From positions 372,001 to 436,000 of the forward strand of contig CBDCLU010000005.1 in NCBI GenBank assembly GCA_965218765.1: a DNA stretch of 64,000 nucleotides, in the 5' to 3' direction. Numbering within the stretch: the first letter of the stretch is position 1; each line of letters starts with the position of its first letter. The translations under genes and the position numbers were made by a program. Shown here piece after piece: positions 27,295-38,098 of this stretch. Below the pieces are notes generated by a model. It made no database searches. It had not been told where the DNA came from and was given only the letters and a program-made list of their open reading frames with translations. Origin of the DNA: JBBPYC01 sp965218765 (GTDB lineage Bacteria; Pseudomonadota; Gammaproteobacteria; Burkholderiales; Burkholderiaceae_C).

Positions 27295-27954
27295 TCAGCT
27301 GCGAGGCGCGTCCAGCCCGCGTTGCACCAGCGCCGCCATTGCGGCCGAGGCGTCGTCGCCCTGCAGCAGCAGGCCGGCTGCCACGCCACGCCGATCGGCG
27401 GCCGGCCGGTTCTGGCTGACCTTCCATTTGCCAACCATGCGCGTGATCGCGATCTCGATGCCGACGATCGACCCAAGCAGGCCGTCGATGTAGTCGGCTG
27501 GCGCATCGCTGACCTGCCACGGCGCAGCCCGGGCGGCTTCGTGCACGCCGGTCAGGCGCGTGACGAACCGCAGCAGCCAGTCGCGCTCGTGGATCGCGCG
27601 CGGCGTGCCATGCACCTGGACCACCGCGTAGTTCCAGGTCGGCACAACCTTGCCGTGCTCGTGCTTGGCGGCATACCAGGACGGCGTGACATAGCTTTGC
27701 GCGCCCTGAAAGATCACCAGCGATTCGGGTGCGCCAGCCGGCGCGTCGTCGAACTCGCGCCAGACCGGGTTGGCGCGGGCGACGTGACCGACCAGCGTGC
27801 CGTACGAGCCGCGCACTTCGTCGAGCACGAACGGCACGTGATCGGCGACCAGACCGTCCGCCCCGTGCCGCACCCAGGTGGCCAACGGATTGGCGCGGAT
27901 CAGTGCGTGCAGCAGCACTGGATCGGTTTCAACGTTCGATGCAGGGACGTACAT
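27295..27954 (-). CDS. FMN-binding negative transcriptional regulator, PaiB-like
   Basis: 219 aa. Begins MYVPASNVETDPVLLHALIRANPLATWV, a hallmark of the PaiB/Protease synthase and sporulation repressor family, with HVPFVLDE, GHVARANPVWREF, VIFQGAQSYVTPSWY, VVPTWNYAVVQVHG and KWKVSQNRPAADRRGVAAGL. The fold is a split-barrel flavin-binding protein. Regulatory role is by name only; many homologues may be flavoenzymes. Monocistronic. Confidence 0.88.
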   Translation of the reverse strand: MYVPASNVETDPVLLHALIRANPLATWVRHGADGLVADHVPFVLDEVRGSYGTLVGHVARANPVWREFDDAPAGAPESLVIFQGAQSYVTPSWYAAKHEHGKVVPTWNYAVVQVHGTPRAIHERDWLLRFVTRLTGVHEAARAAPWQVSDAPADYIDGLLGSIVGIEIAITRMVGKWKVSQNRPAADRRGVAAGLLLQGDDASAAMAALVQRGLDAPRS

Positions 27955-28285
27955 GGGTGCCGTTTCCAAGTCAAGCGATGGCTGCAGCTGCAAATCCGCC
28001 GAACTTTCGAGGATTCTGCAGCCGCAGCGCTCTTCAATGTTGAATAGTACGCTATCAAAAGCGCAGCTAGCGTGGCCCGATCGCTGGCTTCGTTTCGGGA
28101 CAGCGGCGCAGGATCGCATTTTGCTCGGACGCGCGCAGTGTCTTCGCCGACCCCAGGTATAACAGCACCGCAACGCCGCCGTCTCCACCGAAAACCGCCC
28201 GCACGATGCCCGCTACCGACCCCCTGACACTTGCCTGCCACGCCGTACCGTCCGCGTCGCCTGCCGCGTCCACAGGGGCGTGCGC
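27955..28285 (+). other. 331-bp intergenic region between PaiB-like gene and topoisomerase IB gene
   Basis: Divergent upstream region. It contains an inverted pair CGCTA...TAGCG at 28050-28072. A 27-codon ORF (ATG 28206, start MPATDPLTLACH) ends in the overlap ATGA with the topoisomerase start codon at 28286. The ORF could be a leader peptide or chance; no SD is evident before it. I see no other gene. Confidence 0.5.
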
Positions 28286-29332
28286 ATGAGCCACCTGGTG
28301 CATGTCGACGACCGGCGCCTGCCCGGCATCCGGCGCGAGCTGCATGGCACGGGGTTCTGTTATTTCGATGCGCAGGACCGCCGCGTCACTGCCACCGGCG
28401 AACTGGAACGCATCGCCAAACTCGCGATTCCGCCGGCCTATGTCGGTGTCTGGATCTGCCCGCTCGCGAACGGCCATATCCAGGCCACCGGCCGCGATGC
28501 GCGCGGGCGCAAGCAGTATCGCTACCACGCCGACTGGCGTGCTGCGCGCGACGAGGACAAATTCGAACGCGTGCTGGCGTTCGGCCGCGTGCTGCCGAAG
28601 ATCAGGCGCCATGTCGCAAAGGATCTGGCCGGTGCGCGCGGCAGCACTCTGGGGCGTGCCGGCGTGCTGGCCGCGGTGGTGCGGCTGCTCGATGCCACGC
28701 TGGTGCGCATCGGCAACGACCGCTACGCAAGGGAGAACCATTCGTTCGGCCTGACGACCTTGCGGCGCCGCCATGCAGACGTGTCGGGCGATCACCTGCA
28801 CCTGCATTTCCGTGGCAAAAGCGGCGTGCTGCACGACGTGAACATTGACGACCCACAGGTCGCGCGCATCGTGCGGCGCTGCCAGCAACTGCCGGGCCAG
28901 GAGCTGTTTCATTGGCGCGATCCGGAGCATGGTGAGCTGCACGCGATCCATTCGGACGACGTGAACAACCACCTGCGCGAGATCAGCGGCGGCGCCGAGA
29001 TCAGCGCGAAGGACTTCCGCACCTGGCACGGCAGCGTGCTTGCACTGTCGCTGCTGCTCGAGCAGGACCCGCGGCCGAGCGCGACCGCGGTGCTGCGCGA
29101 AGTCGCCGGCAGCCTGCGCAATACCGTCGCGGTGTGCCGCAAGTCCTATGTGCATCCGCGCATCCTGCAAGCCTGCGCCAGCGAAGTGATCGAGCCGCCG
29201 ATCGCACCGAAGCGGCGACTCGGGCTGTCCACGCCAGAAGCGATGCTGCTGGAGTTTCTCGGCGACTCGGCTGCCTCGCGAAGGACAGAGCGCGCAGTGA
29301 TGCGCACGGATTCGGCCCGGGCAGCAGCATGA
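28286..29332 (+). CDS. DNA topoisomerase IB
   Basis: 348 aa, the poxvirus/bacterial-type small TopIB. Relaxes supercoils via a 3'-phosphotyrosine intermediate. Visible: N-terminal GTGFCYFDAQDRRV and AIPPAYVGVWICPLANGHIQATGRDARGRKQYRYH; catalytic region GNDRYARENHSFGLTTLRRRH, HFRGKSGVLH, KDFRTWHGSVLAL, and the active Tyr288 in CRKSYVHPRI. All active-site residues appear present. ATG at 28286 has AGGGG 7 nt upstream; a GTG 6 bp earlier is also in frame. No Ku/LigD neighbours. Confidence 0.93.
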   Translation: MSHLVHVDDRRLPGIRRELHGTGFCYFDAQDRRVTATGELERIAKLAIPPAYVGVWICPLANGHIQATGRDARGRKQYRYHADWRAARDEDKFERVLAFGRVLPKIRRHVAKDLAGARGSTLGRAGVLAAVVRLLDATLVRIGNDRYARENHSFGLTTLRRRHADVSGDHLHLHFRGKSGVLHDVNIDDPQVARIVRRCQQLPGQELFHWRDPEHGELHAIHSDDVNNHLREISGGAEISAKDFRTWHGSVLALSLLLEQDPRPSATAVLREVAGSLRNTVAVCRKSYVHPRILQACASEVIEPPIAPKRRLGLSTPEAMLLEFLGDSAASRRTERAVMRTDSARAAA

Positions 29333-29410
29333 AAGGATGCCGCTGCCCTCACGCGATGCGGCGACTGCGTGCCGCAGCCGCGCCGCTGATGCCGGTGCCT
29401 GCATCGTCCC

Positions 29411-30550
29411 ATGCCTGATCTGCTGACTCGCCGGTTCATGCTGCGCGCGGGCCTGGGCGCGGCGTTGCCGGTCGGCCGCGCCGCCATCGCGCAGACGGCC
29501 CCGGACCGCGCGGACGGGCCGGCGCCGATGCACTTTCCGCGTGACCACGGCAGCCATCCGGCGTTCAACACCGAATGGTGGTACGTGACGGGTTGGGCGC
29601 AGGCAGGCGTTCGCCTGTTCGGTTTCCAGGTGACGTTCTTTCGCTCGCGCATCGAAGCCACGCAGTCGATGCGCTCGCGCTTTGCGGCCCGGCAACTGCT
29701 GTTCGCGCATGCCGCAGTCACCGATGTGCGCGCCGGCAAGCTATGGCATGACCAGCGCATTGCGCGCGCGGGCTTCGGCGTGGCGGAAGCCGGCGAGCCG
29801 GACGCGGCGATCATGCTGCGCGACTGGTCGCTGCAGCGCAGCAATGGCAATGGCGATGTCTATCGGACCCGCATCGCAGCCGACGGCTTCGCGCTGGCGC
29901 TGCAGTTTCGCGCGACACAGCCGGTGCTGCTGCAAGGCGACGGCGGCATCTCGCGCAAGGGCCCGCTTCCTGACAACATCAGCCACTACTACAGCCAGCC
30001 GCAGCTCGGTGTGAGCGGGCGCATCCGCATCGGCGACCAGCCGGCGGTCGACGTGGCAGGCACCGATTCATCAACCCGGGGCTCGCAGCCGACTCGGGCT
30101 GCCGCCTGGCTGGACCGCGAGTGGAGCGACGGCTACCTGAACGTCGATGCGGTCGGCTGGGACTGGATCGGCATCAACCTGGAAGACGGCGGTGCGCTGA
30201 TGGCGTTCCGGATTCGCAACCGCGCCGGCGATGCGTTCTGGGACGGCGGTGCGCGTCGCTCGGCCAGCGGCGAACTGCGCGTGTTCCAGCGTGGCGAAAC
30301 GCAGTGGCAGCCGCTGCGCCGCTGGACCAGCGCGGCGAGCCGCGCGGTCTATCCGGTTGCCTGGGCGCTTGCCACGCCCGTGGGGAATTTCCGCATCGAG
30401 GCGCTGGTGGACAACCAGGAGCTCGACAGCAGCCGCTCGACCGGCGCGATTTACTGGGAAGGCTTGAGCGACTTGAAGAACGCGAGCGGCACGAGGGTCG
30501 GCCGTGGTTACCTGGAGATGACGGGCTACGCCGCCACCTTGCGCATGTAG
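29411..30550 (+). CDS. AttH/CrtC-like lipocalin-domain protein with export signal
   Basis: 379 aa. N-terminal signal (RRFMLRAGLGAALPVGRAAIAQ), possibly Tat-like; mature start near residue 29. Contains the AttH/carotenoid 1,2-hydratase hallmarks HPAFNTEWWYVTGW, FGFQVTFFRSR, LFAHAAVTD, NISHYYSQPQLGVSG, AAWLDREWSDGY and GWDWIGINLEDGGALMAFRIR. Homologues usually sit beside a LolE-like ABC permease operon; here none is adjacent, the gene follows topoisomerase IB by 78 bp and converges on the TonB receptor. Catalytic function not established for most members. Confidence 0.88.
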   Translation: MPDLLTRRFMLRAGLGAALPVGRAAIAQTAPDRADGPAPMHFPRDHGSHPAFNTEWWYVTGWAQAGVRLFGFQVTFFRSRIEATQSMRSRFAARQLLFAHAAVTDVRAGKLWHDQRIARAGFGVAEAGEPDAAIMLRDWSLQRSNGNGDVYRTRIAADGFALALQFRATQPVLLQGDGGISRKGPLPDNISHYYSQPQLGVSGRIRIGDQPAVDVAGTDSSTRGSQPTRAAAWLDREWSDGYLNVDAVGWDWIGINLEDGGALMAFRIRNRAGDAFWDGGARRSASGELRVFQRGETQWQPLRRWTSAASRAVYPVAWALATPVGNFRIEALVDNQELDSSRSTGAIYWEGLSDLKNASGTRVGRGYLEMTGYAATLRM

Positions 30551-30577
30551 CGCCTGCGGCAAGTGCGGCGCTGCAGG

Positions 30578-32689
30578 TCAGTTGAAGTTGTGCACGAGAT
30601 TGATCCGGAACGAGCGCCGCTCGATCGGATGGAAGTGCACGTCGCTGATGCCCACCGGCTCGTTGCGCAGCCGGGACTCGTAGTAATAGTCGATCGCCGA
30701 TGCGCGCCGGTTGGTCAGGTTGAAGCCTTCCAGTTCGATGCGCGTCCTGCGGTCGAACCGCCAGCCGACGCGGCCGTTCAAGGTGGCGGTGCTGTGGGAG
30801 CGCACGCTGTTGTCCTCGATCAGCGGCCGCGGGCCGAAATAGCGCAACTGCAAGGCGCCGTAATACGGGCCGACATGGTCGACTGCGAGCGCGATCGACG
30901 CGACGCCTTCGACCGCGCCCGGAATGTGGTCGCCGGCCGGGTCCGTTCCCTTGAAACGCGCTTGTGCGTAGGCCAGGTCCGCATCCACCGTGAGCCAGCG
31001 CGTGGCGCGCCAGTAGTTGGAGAACTCGAAGCCCAGCCGGCGGCTCGGCCGGCCCGCTTCCGTGGTGCCCGCATCGCCCAGGAACACAAGCTCGGAGTCG
31101 AAGTCGAGCCGGTAGACCGACAACGCGCTTTGCAGGCCCGGGATGATTTCGCTGCGCACGCCGATTTCCGCACCGCGCGAGCGCACCAGCGGCGGCACTT
31201 TGGTCGCGCGGTCCTGCGTGCCGGGATCCACGGTGATGGTGGTGCCGCGCGCGTCGTTGCTGTGAAAGCCGGTCCCCGCGTTCAGGTAGTACTCGGTCTT
31301 GGCCCAGGGGCCGAATATGAGCCCGAGTTTCGGGCTCGCGATGCTGTCGTTCGCAGCGCCCGAATTGCGCGCATCGTCGCTCGTCACGTCGAACCGGAAA
31401 CGGTCCACGCGCAGGCCGGCCTGCGTGCGAAACCACGGCTTCCAGTAGGTGGTGTTCTGCAGATATGCACCGATGCTCGATTCGACGATGTGGTCCTGCC
31501 GCGTGACGGACAGGAGCTCGCGCGCCCGAGTCCGGTTGAGGGCGTTGAAGATGTTGTCGTTTTGCAGCTGCAGACCGACCGTCCACTCGGAGCCGAGCCC
31601 GGGACCCTGCGTCTGCCAGGTGTGCGATGCGTTCAGCGCGGTCGTCACGCGCCGGTCCGGTTGCGCGAACTGGTCGCCGTTGACCGGGTCGTCGAGGAAA
31701 TAGGTGAAGTTCGAGAACAGGTCGAGCCGCTGGCGCACCACGTAAGCGTTGACTTTGGTGAGCCCCGCGCCGGTGGTGCGCCGCCATTCACCCGAGACGC
31801 TGTAACGGCTCGCCTCGCCGCCATCGCTCAGGTCGATTGCGCCGAAGCGCGAGAGCGCACCGGATTCGACCGCGCGGCGTGGGATCTGGTCGGTCGCGTT
31901 CCATTTGCCGTGATAGGCCATGCCGGCCACGTGAAAACCGTTCGCCGCATTGCCCTCGCTGTAGCGCAGCACGCCGTTCAGCTTGCGATAGTTGTCGGGC
32001 CGCTCGAACGGGCCGTCGTTGTGAAACGCTTCGAGCGCATACAGCAGATGGCCGTTGCCGAACGTGGGCGAGTCGGCGAGCAGCACGCGGCGATAGCCGT
32101 ACTGGCCGATGCCGATGCTTGCGATGCCGTGCTCCAGCCGGTTCGCATAGCCCAGCGATACCGCGCCGGCTGAGGAGAAGTCGCCTTCGTCCGCGTAGTA
32201 CGGGCCTTTGCGGTAGCGCAGTTGCGAGGCGAGCTCCGGGATCACGAAGTTCAGGTCGGTCCAGCCCTGGCCGTGCGCGTGGTTGCGCTGGTTCACGAGC
32301 ATGCCGTCCACCGTGGTGCGCAGGTCGGTGCCGTGGTCGAGGTTGAAGCCGCGCAGGTAGAACTGGTTCGCCTTGCCCTCGCCGCTGTGCTGGCTCACGA
32401 TGAGCCCCGGCATCGCTTCCAGCAGCTCGCCCGGGCGATAGACCGTGCGCGCTTCGAGTTGTGCACGGGTGACGATGCCGGTGTTGGCCGAATCGGCAAT
32501 GCCGAGCTCACTGGTGCGGGACGATTCGATCCTGACTTCGGGCAGGGCCGCGGTCGCCGTGGTTGCCTCCGCACCGTCGGCAGCGGCAATTGCCGGGGGC
32601 GTCGCCACGACAGCCAGCGCGCAGGCCACGACCGAGCTACTCAGATTGGCGCGAAGGGTGATGCAAGGCAGGTTCGTGGATGGATTCAC
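30578..32689 (-). CDS. TonB-dependent outer-membrane receptor
   Basis: About 703 aa. No ATG is available near the N-terminus; GTG at 32689 is taken because it is just ahead of a signal sequence (SSSVVACALAVVATPPAIA). A TonB-box-like region, plug (PGELLEAMPGLIVSQHSGEG, FYLRGFNLDHGTDLRTTVDGM), then a 22-strand barrel ending with the C-terminal FRINLVHNFN. It lies 35 bp downstream of a NikR-type regulator on the same strand, so a metal (nickel or cobalt) or metal chelate is the likely ligand; this is inference from context. Confidence 0.88.
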   Translation of the reverse strand: MNPSTNLPCITLRANLSSSVVACALAVVATPPAIAAADGAEATTATAALPEVRIESSRTSELGIADSANTGIVTRAQLEARTVYRPGELLEAMPGLIVSQHSGEGKANQFYLRGFNLDHGTDLRTTVDGMLVNQRNHAHGQGWTDLNFVIPELASQLRYRKGPYYADEGDFSSAGAVSLGYANRLEHGIASIGIGQYGYRRVLLADSPTFGNGHLLYALEAFHNDGPFERPDNYRKLNGVLRYSEGNAANGFHVAGMAYHGKWNATDQIPRRAVESGALSRFGAIDLSDGGEASRYSVSGEWRRTTGAGLTKVNAYVVRQRLDLFSNFTYFLDDPVNGDQFAQPDRRVTTALNASHTWQTQGPGLGSEWTVGLQLQNDNIFNALNRTRARELLSVTRQDHIVESSIGAYLQNTTYWKPWFRTQAGLRVDRFRFDVTSDDARNSGAANDSIASPKLGLIFGPWAKTEYYLNAGTGFHSNDARGTTITVDPGTQDRATKVPPLVRSRGAEIGVRSEIIPGLQSALSVYRLDFDSELVFLGDAGTTEAGRPSRRLGFEFSNYWRATRWLTVDADLAYAQARFKGTDPAGDHIPGAVEGVASIALAVDHVGPYYGALQLRYFGPRPLIEDNSVRSHSTATLNGRVGWRFDRRTRIELEGFNLTNRRASAIDYYYESRLRNEPVGISDVHFHPIERRSFRINLVHNFN

Positions 32690-32724
32690 GCAGTTGCCGA
32701 ATAACGATCGCAATGCTGCCGGTC

Positions 32725-33195
32725 TCAATGCACCGGCTCCAGATGCCGATGCGCGGCTGACACCGGATCGGCATGGCGATGGGTGCCGTTGCCCTGATGC
32801 AGTGCGATCAGGTGCACGTCTGCATGGCGCACGCCGCGCAGCGCCATCAGCCGCGCCGCACAGGCGCGCACGGCGGCCGTGGCGCCGCGCAAGGTGAGGG
32901 TTTCCAGGCAATCGTCGTGGTCGAGCGGAATGCGCTGCACGGCAGCGACCAGGTCGTGATGGTCGTGCTGGAGCTGCAGCACGCTGGCCACCACGACCGA
33001 TTCGTGGCGCGCCAGCACGTAGCTCACGCTGGCGATGCACCAGCGCGCCTGGCCGGCGTCAAGCCGGTCCGAGCCGAGCCGTGCGCGGATCAGGTCGCGC
33101 ACCGCTTCGGAGCGGTTCAGCCCGCCCTGCGCAAGCAGCCATTCGTCGAACGACTGAGCCAGTTGTGGATCGAGGGAAATCGTGAATCGGTTCAA
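32725..33195 (-). CDS. NikR-type nickel-responsive regulator with altered metal site
   Basis: 156 aa. N-terminal ribbon-helix-helix (MNRFTISLDPQLAQSFDEWL ... NRSEAVRDLIRARL), then the ACT-like metal domain. Residue-by-residue alignment to E. coli NikR (ligands H76, H87, H89, C95) keeps His77 and Cys96 (LDHDDCLE) but puts Arg88 and Pro90 where the two central His ligands should be. A His-rich tail (GTHRHADPVSAAHRHLEPVH) extends the C-terminus. Start is TTG at 33195 with GGAG 7 nt upstream. Operon with the TonB receptor; a palindrome is centred 42 bp upstream. Confidence 0.88.
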   Translation of the reverse strand: MNRFTISLDPQLAQSFDEWLLAQGGLNRSEAVRDLIRARLGSDRLDAGQARWCIASVSYVLARHESVVVASVLQLQHDHHDLVAAVQRIPLDHDDCLETLTLRGATAAVRACAARLMALRGVRHADVHLIALHQGNGTHRHADPVSAAHRHLEPVH

Positions 33196-33224
33196 GAAGA
33201 CGCTCCAGCAGCCGCCGACGTGTT

Positions 33225-33249
33225 TAAGAACATGGCGATGCTGTTCTTA
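33225..33249. promoter_or_regulatory. Candidate operator of the NikR-type regulator
   Basis: Perfect inverted repeat TAAGAACA-N9-TGTTCTTA, equivalently TAAGAAC-N11-GTTCTTA. It lies 30 bp upstream of the nikR-like start codon. The 7-11-7 geometry is like NikR sites known from epsilonproteobacteria (TATWATT-N11-AATWATA) while differing in sequence from the E. coli GTATGA-N16-TCATAC site. Its link to the regulator is inferred from position. Confidence 0.6.
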
Positions 33250-33347
33250 CGCACGAACGTGCCGGACGGATTCAGCGAACCAGAAAAAACGACGTTGCAC
33301 AGGGCTCGGCGGGTCCGCGCCAGCTTGATCGACCCTGCGCCGACGGC

Positions 33348-35147
<1,800 letters not shown>

Positions 35148-35223
35148 GGTGATAAACAGTTCGTCGAGGAAAGCTAAAAAGCAGGAAGCATGGACCCGCG
35201 GGTGGGCGTGGTCGGCACGGGAA

Positions 35224-36021
35224 TCAGGTCTTTGGCGGTACGTGAAGCGCGCCGGCCGGGACGCCAAGGGTTGGACCGGGCGCGTCAACGCAAGCATTTC
35301 CGACCACCGTATCGGCGAATGCCCGAGCCGGATTCGCATCCGGCGTCACGACAACGGCTGGTGCAGGCGCCGACATGTCGAGGTCCGGCGCAACAGTCAG
35401 CGGCGGCCGACTCCCGTGCGCGCCGCCGTTGGGCACCACCACGCCCATCGACACCACATATTTGAGGGCCTCGTCCACGCTCATGCGCAGCTCGATGCAG
35501 CTCTCGCGCGGCACCATCACGAAATAGCCGCCGGTCGGGTTCGGCGTGGTCGGCACGTAGATGCTCAGGCAATCGCCCGGCAGGTGGTTCGCCGCGTCGC
35601 CACCGGGCACACCGGTCACGAAACCGATCGTCCAGATGCCCTCGCGCGGCCACTGCAGCAGCACGGTGCGCCGAAACGCGGTGCCGTTGTCGGAGAACAG
35701 CGTGTCCGACACCTGCTGTACGCCTGAGTAGATCGAGCGCACGATCGGGATCCGGTGCAGCAGGCCGTTCCAGCCCTGCACCAGTTTCTTGCCGACGAAG
35801 TTGCTTGCGGTGGCGCCGATCAGCAGCAGGATGCCCAACGCGAGCAGCACGCCGAAGCCCGGCAGATGGAAGCCGAGCAACTGATCCGGCCGCCACGACG
35901 GCGGCAGGATCAGCAGGGTCTGGTCCAGCGTGCCGACGATCCAGTCGAGCACCCACAACGTGACGACGGCGGGCACCGTCACCAGCAGGCCGGTGAGCAA
36001 CCAGCGGCGCAGTGCGTTCAT
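35224..36021 (-). CDS. DUF502 family inner-membrane protein
   Basis: 265 aa. Two N-terminal TM segments (WLLTGLLVTVPAVVTLWVLDWIVG and the LPGFGVLLALGILLLIGATASN region) followed by a soluble domain with RIPIVRSIYSGVQQVSDTLF and YVPTTPNPTGGYFVMVPRESC, all typical of DUF502. Function unknown. Located between aspS and fmdB in the block conserved in Burkholderiales. The last ~60 residues are Ala/Pro-rich and probably not conserved. Confidence 0.92.
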   Translation of the reverse strand: MNALRRWLLTGLLVTVPAVVTLWVLDWIVGTLDQTLLILPPSWRPDQLLGFHLPGFGVLLALGILLLIGATASNFVGKKLVQGWNGLLHRIPIVRSIYSGVQQVSDTLFSDNGTAFRRTVLLQWPREGIWTIGFVTGVPGGDAANHLPGDCLSIYVPTTPNPTGGYFVMVPRESCIELRMSVDEALKYVVSMGVVVPNGGAHGSRPPLTVAPDLDMSAPAPAVVVTPDANPARAFADTVVGNACVDAPGPTLGVPAGALHVPPKT

Positions 36022-36054
36022 CGAGAAAGGCCGCGCAGATCAGCGGGCCGTGCG

Positions 36055-36498
36055 CTAGCCGCCACCGCTTGCCGGCGGTTTCCCAGCGGGCTTCGCAGCC
36101 GTCGGGCTGCTGGCCGGGCTGGGGGGGCTCGCGGATGGGCCCGGCGCGGGCTTCGCGTCGGACTTGCCGGCGGCGGGCTTGTCGTTCGATGAAGCGGCAC
36201 CCTTGCCCTCGGCCGGCTTGGCGTCACCGTCGCTGCTTGATTTGCCGCTTGATGCATCGGCGCCATCGCCTGACTTGCTGGCATCATCCTTTTGCGCATT
36301 GCCCGGCGCGGCCTTGCCGCCCTTGAAGTCGGTCACGTACCAGCCGGAGCCTTTCAACTGGAAACCGGCCGCCGTCAACTGCTTGCTGAACGCCGGCTCG
36401 CCGCATGATGGGCAGACCGTCAGCGGCGCCTCGGACATCTTCTGCAGCACGTCTTTCGCAAAGCCGCAGGAAGCGCATTTGTAGGCATAGATGGGCAT
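36055..36498 (-). CDS. FmdB-family zinc-ribbon protein
   Basis: 147 aa. N-terminal zinc ribbon MPIYAYKCASCGFAKDVLQ ... CPSCGEPAF with two CxxC pairs (Cys8/11, Cys29/32), followed by YVTDFKGG and a long low-complexity Ala/Ser/Pro/Lys tail (residues ~70-147). The family is widespread and of unclear function (putative regulatory protein FmdB). The gene is 33 bp upstream of DUF502 on the same strand. Confidence 0.9.
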   Translation of the reverse strand: MPIYAYKCASCGFAKDVLQKMSEAPLTVCPSCGEPAFSKQLTAAGFQLKGSGWYVTDFKGGKAAPGNAQKDDASKSGDGADASSGKSSSDGDAKPAEGKGAASSNDKPAAGKSDAKPAPGPSASPPSPASSPTAAKPAGKPPASGGG

Positions 36499-36614
36499 GG
36501 AGGAAGCAGTCCGGTAAGCGCGGCAGGCCGCGGCTTGCAAAGCCTTCAATTATAGGTAGGGCAGCCTTTTGCAAGGGACGGCGCCACGGCCTGGCGGCAC
36601 GCCGAGTCGCGGCC

Positions 36615-38072
36615 TCAGTTGATGCCGGCCACACCGAGCGACGACGCGCGGCGCGGCACGCTGCTGTCGGTGATCCACTGGGGAGTGAGCGAGCCGGCGA
36701 CCATTGCCAGCCCCGCCGCGAGCACACCGGCCAGTTGCGCAGGGAACGCGGCGCCGATCGGCGTATTCATGCACAACAGCCAGACGCCGATGCCGCCGGC
36801 AATCGCCAGAATCGCACCCTGCGTGGTCGCGCGCTTCCAGTACAGCCCGCACACCAGCGGCACGAACGCACCGACCAGCGTCACCTGATATGCGCCGGAG
36901 ACCAGCTCGTAGATCGGTGTACCCTGCATGCGGATCGCATACAGCAGCACCAGGCCGCTCAACACAAGCACCGTGATGCGCATCGTGCGCAGCTCGCTCG
37001 CATCGTCGCCACGTGGACGGAACTGTCGCCAGATGTTTTCGGTGAACGTCACGCTGGGCGCCAGCAAGGTGGCCGACGCGGTCGACATCACGGCCGAGAT
37101 CAACGCGCCGAAGAACAGCACCTGCATGAAAAACGGCATGTGTTCGAGTACCAGCATCGGCAGGATTTTTTGCGGATCCTGCTTCAAGAGCGCCGCGGCC
37201 TGCTCCGGCATGATGATCAGCGCACTGGTGACCAGAAACATCGGCACGAACGCGAACAGGATGTAGCACGCACCGCCGAGCACCGGACCTTTCACGGCTG
37301 CACCTTCGCTGCTGGCCGACATCACGCGCTGAAACACATCCTGCTGCGGGATCGAGCCGAGCATCATCGTGATTGCACCGGCGAAGAAAAACACCACGTC
37401 ATGAAAGTGCGGCTCCGGCCAGAACCGGAACAGGTCGCGACTGGTGGCCAGCGCCAGCACCTGGCTGGCACCGCCGGCCAGATCAGCCGCGAAGTAGGCC
37501 AGCAGCCCCAAGCCTGCGACCAGGATCAGCATCTGCATGAAGTCCGTTACCGCAACCGACCACATGCCGCCGGCCAGCGTATAAGCCAGGATCGTGAGCA
37601 CACCGAGCGCCATGCCAAGCGTGATGCCGACCGCGCCACCCGACAGCAGGTGGAACACCAGCCCGAGCGCCGTCACCTGCGCCGATACCCAGCCCAGATA
37701 GCTCAGCAGGATCAACAGCGCGCAGACCACTTCGACCACGCGGCCGAAACGTTCCCGGTAATAGTCCGACAGGGTCAGCAGCTTCATGCGATACAGCCGC
37801 GCCGCGAAAAACAGGCCGACCAGGATCAGGCAGCTGCCCGCGCCGAACGGGTCTTCCACCACGCTGCTCAATCCGCCCTCGACGAACTTGGCCGGGATGC
37901 CCAACACCGTCTCCGAACCGAACCAGGTCGCGAACGTGGTCGTCACGATCATGACGAGCGGCAGGCTGCGACCGGCGACTGCATAGTCGGTCGTGGTCTT
38001 GACCCGGCGCGCGGCGACCAGGCCGATCGCGATGGTGACGGCCAGGTACAGCAGCACAAGCGTCAGCAACAC
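36615..38072 (-). CDS. Sodium:solute symporter family protein
   Basis: 485 aa, about 13 TM segments. SSS-family motifs: VKTTTDYAVAGRSLPLVM, TTFATWFGSETVLGIPAKF, LSDYYRERFG, AYTLAGGMWSVAVTDFMQM, GSIPQQDVFQRVMSA and ISAVMSTASATLLAPSVTF. Substrate not predictable. GTG at 38072 is used because GAAAGGG lies 8 nt ahead and the TM begins immediately. Follows ubiB by 26 bp; possibly the same transcript. The 116 bp between this gene and fmdB show no feature. Confidence 0.88.
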   Translation of the reverse strand: MLLTLVLLYLAVTIAIGLVAARRVKTTTDYAVAGRSLPLVMIVTTTFATWFGSETVLGIPAKFVEGGLSSVVEDPFGAGSCLILVGLFFAARLYRMKLLTLSDYYRERFGRVVEVVCALLILLSYLGWVSAQVTALGLVFHLLSGGAVGITLGMALGVLTILAYTLAGGMWSVAVTDFMQMLILVAGLGLLAYFAADLAGGASQVLALATSRDLFRFWPEPHFHDVVFFFAGAITMMLGSIPQQDVFQRVMSASSEGAAVKGPVLGGACYILFAFVPMFLVTSALIIMPEQAAALLKQDPQKILPMLVLEHMPFFMQVLFFGALISAVMSTASATLLAPSVTFTENIWRQFRPRGDDASELRTMRITVLVLSGLVLLYAIRMQGTPIYELVSGAYQVTLVGAFVPLVCGLYWKRATTQGAILAIAGGIGVWLLCMNTPIGAAFPAQLAGVLAAGLAMVAGSLTPQWITDSSVPRRASSLGVAGIN

Positions 38073-38098
38073 GATGCGGTCCCTTTCACGACGACAAA

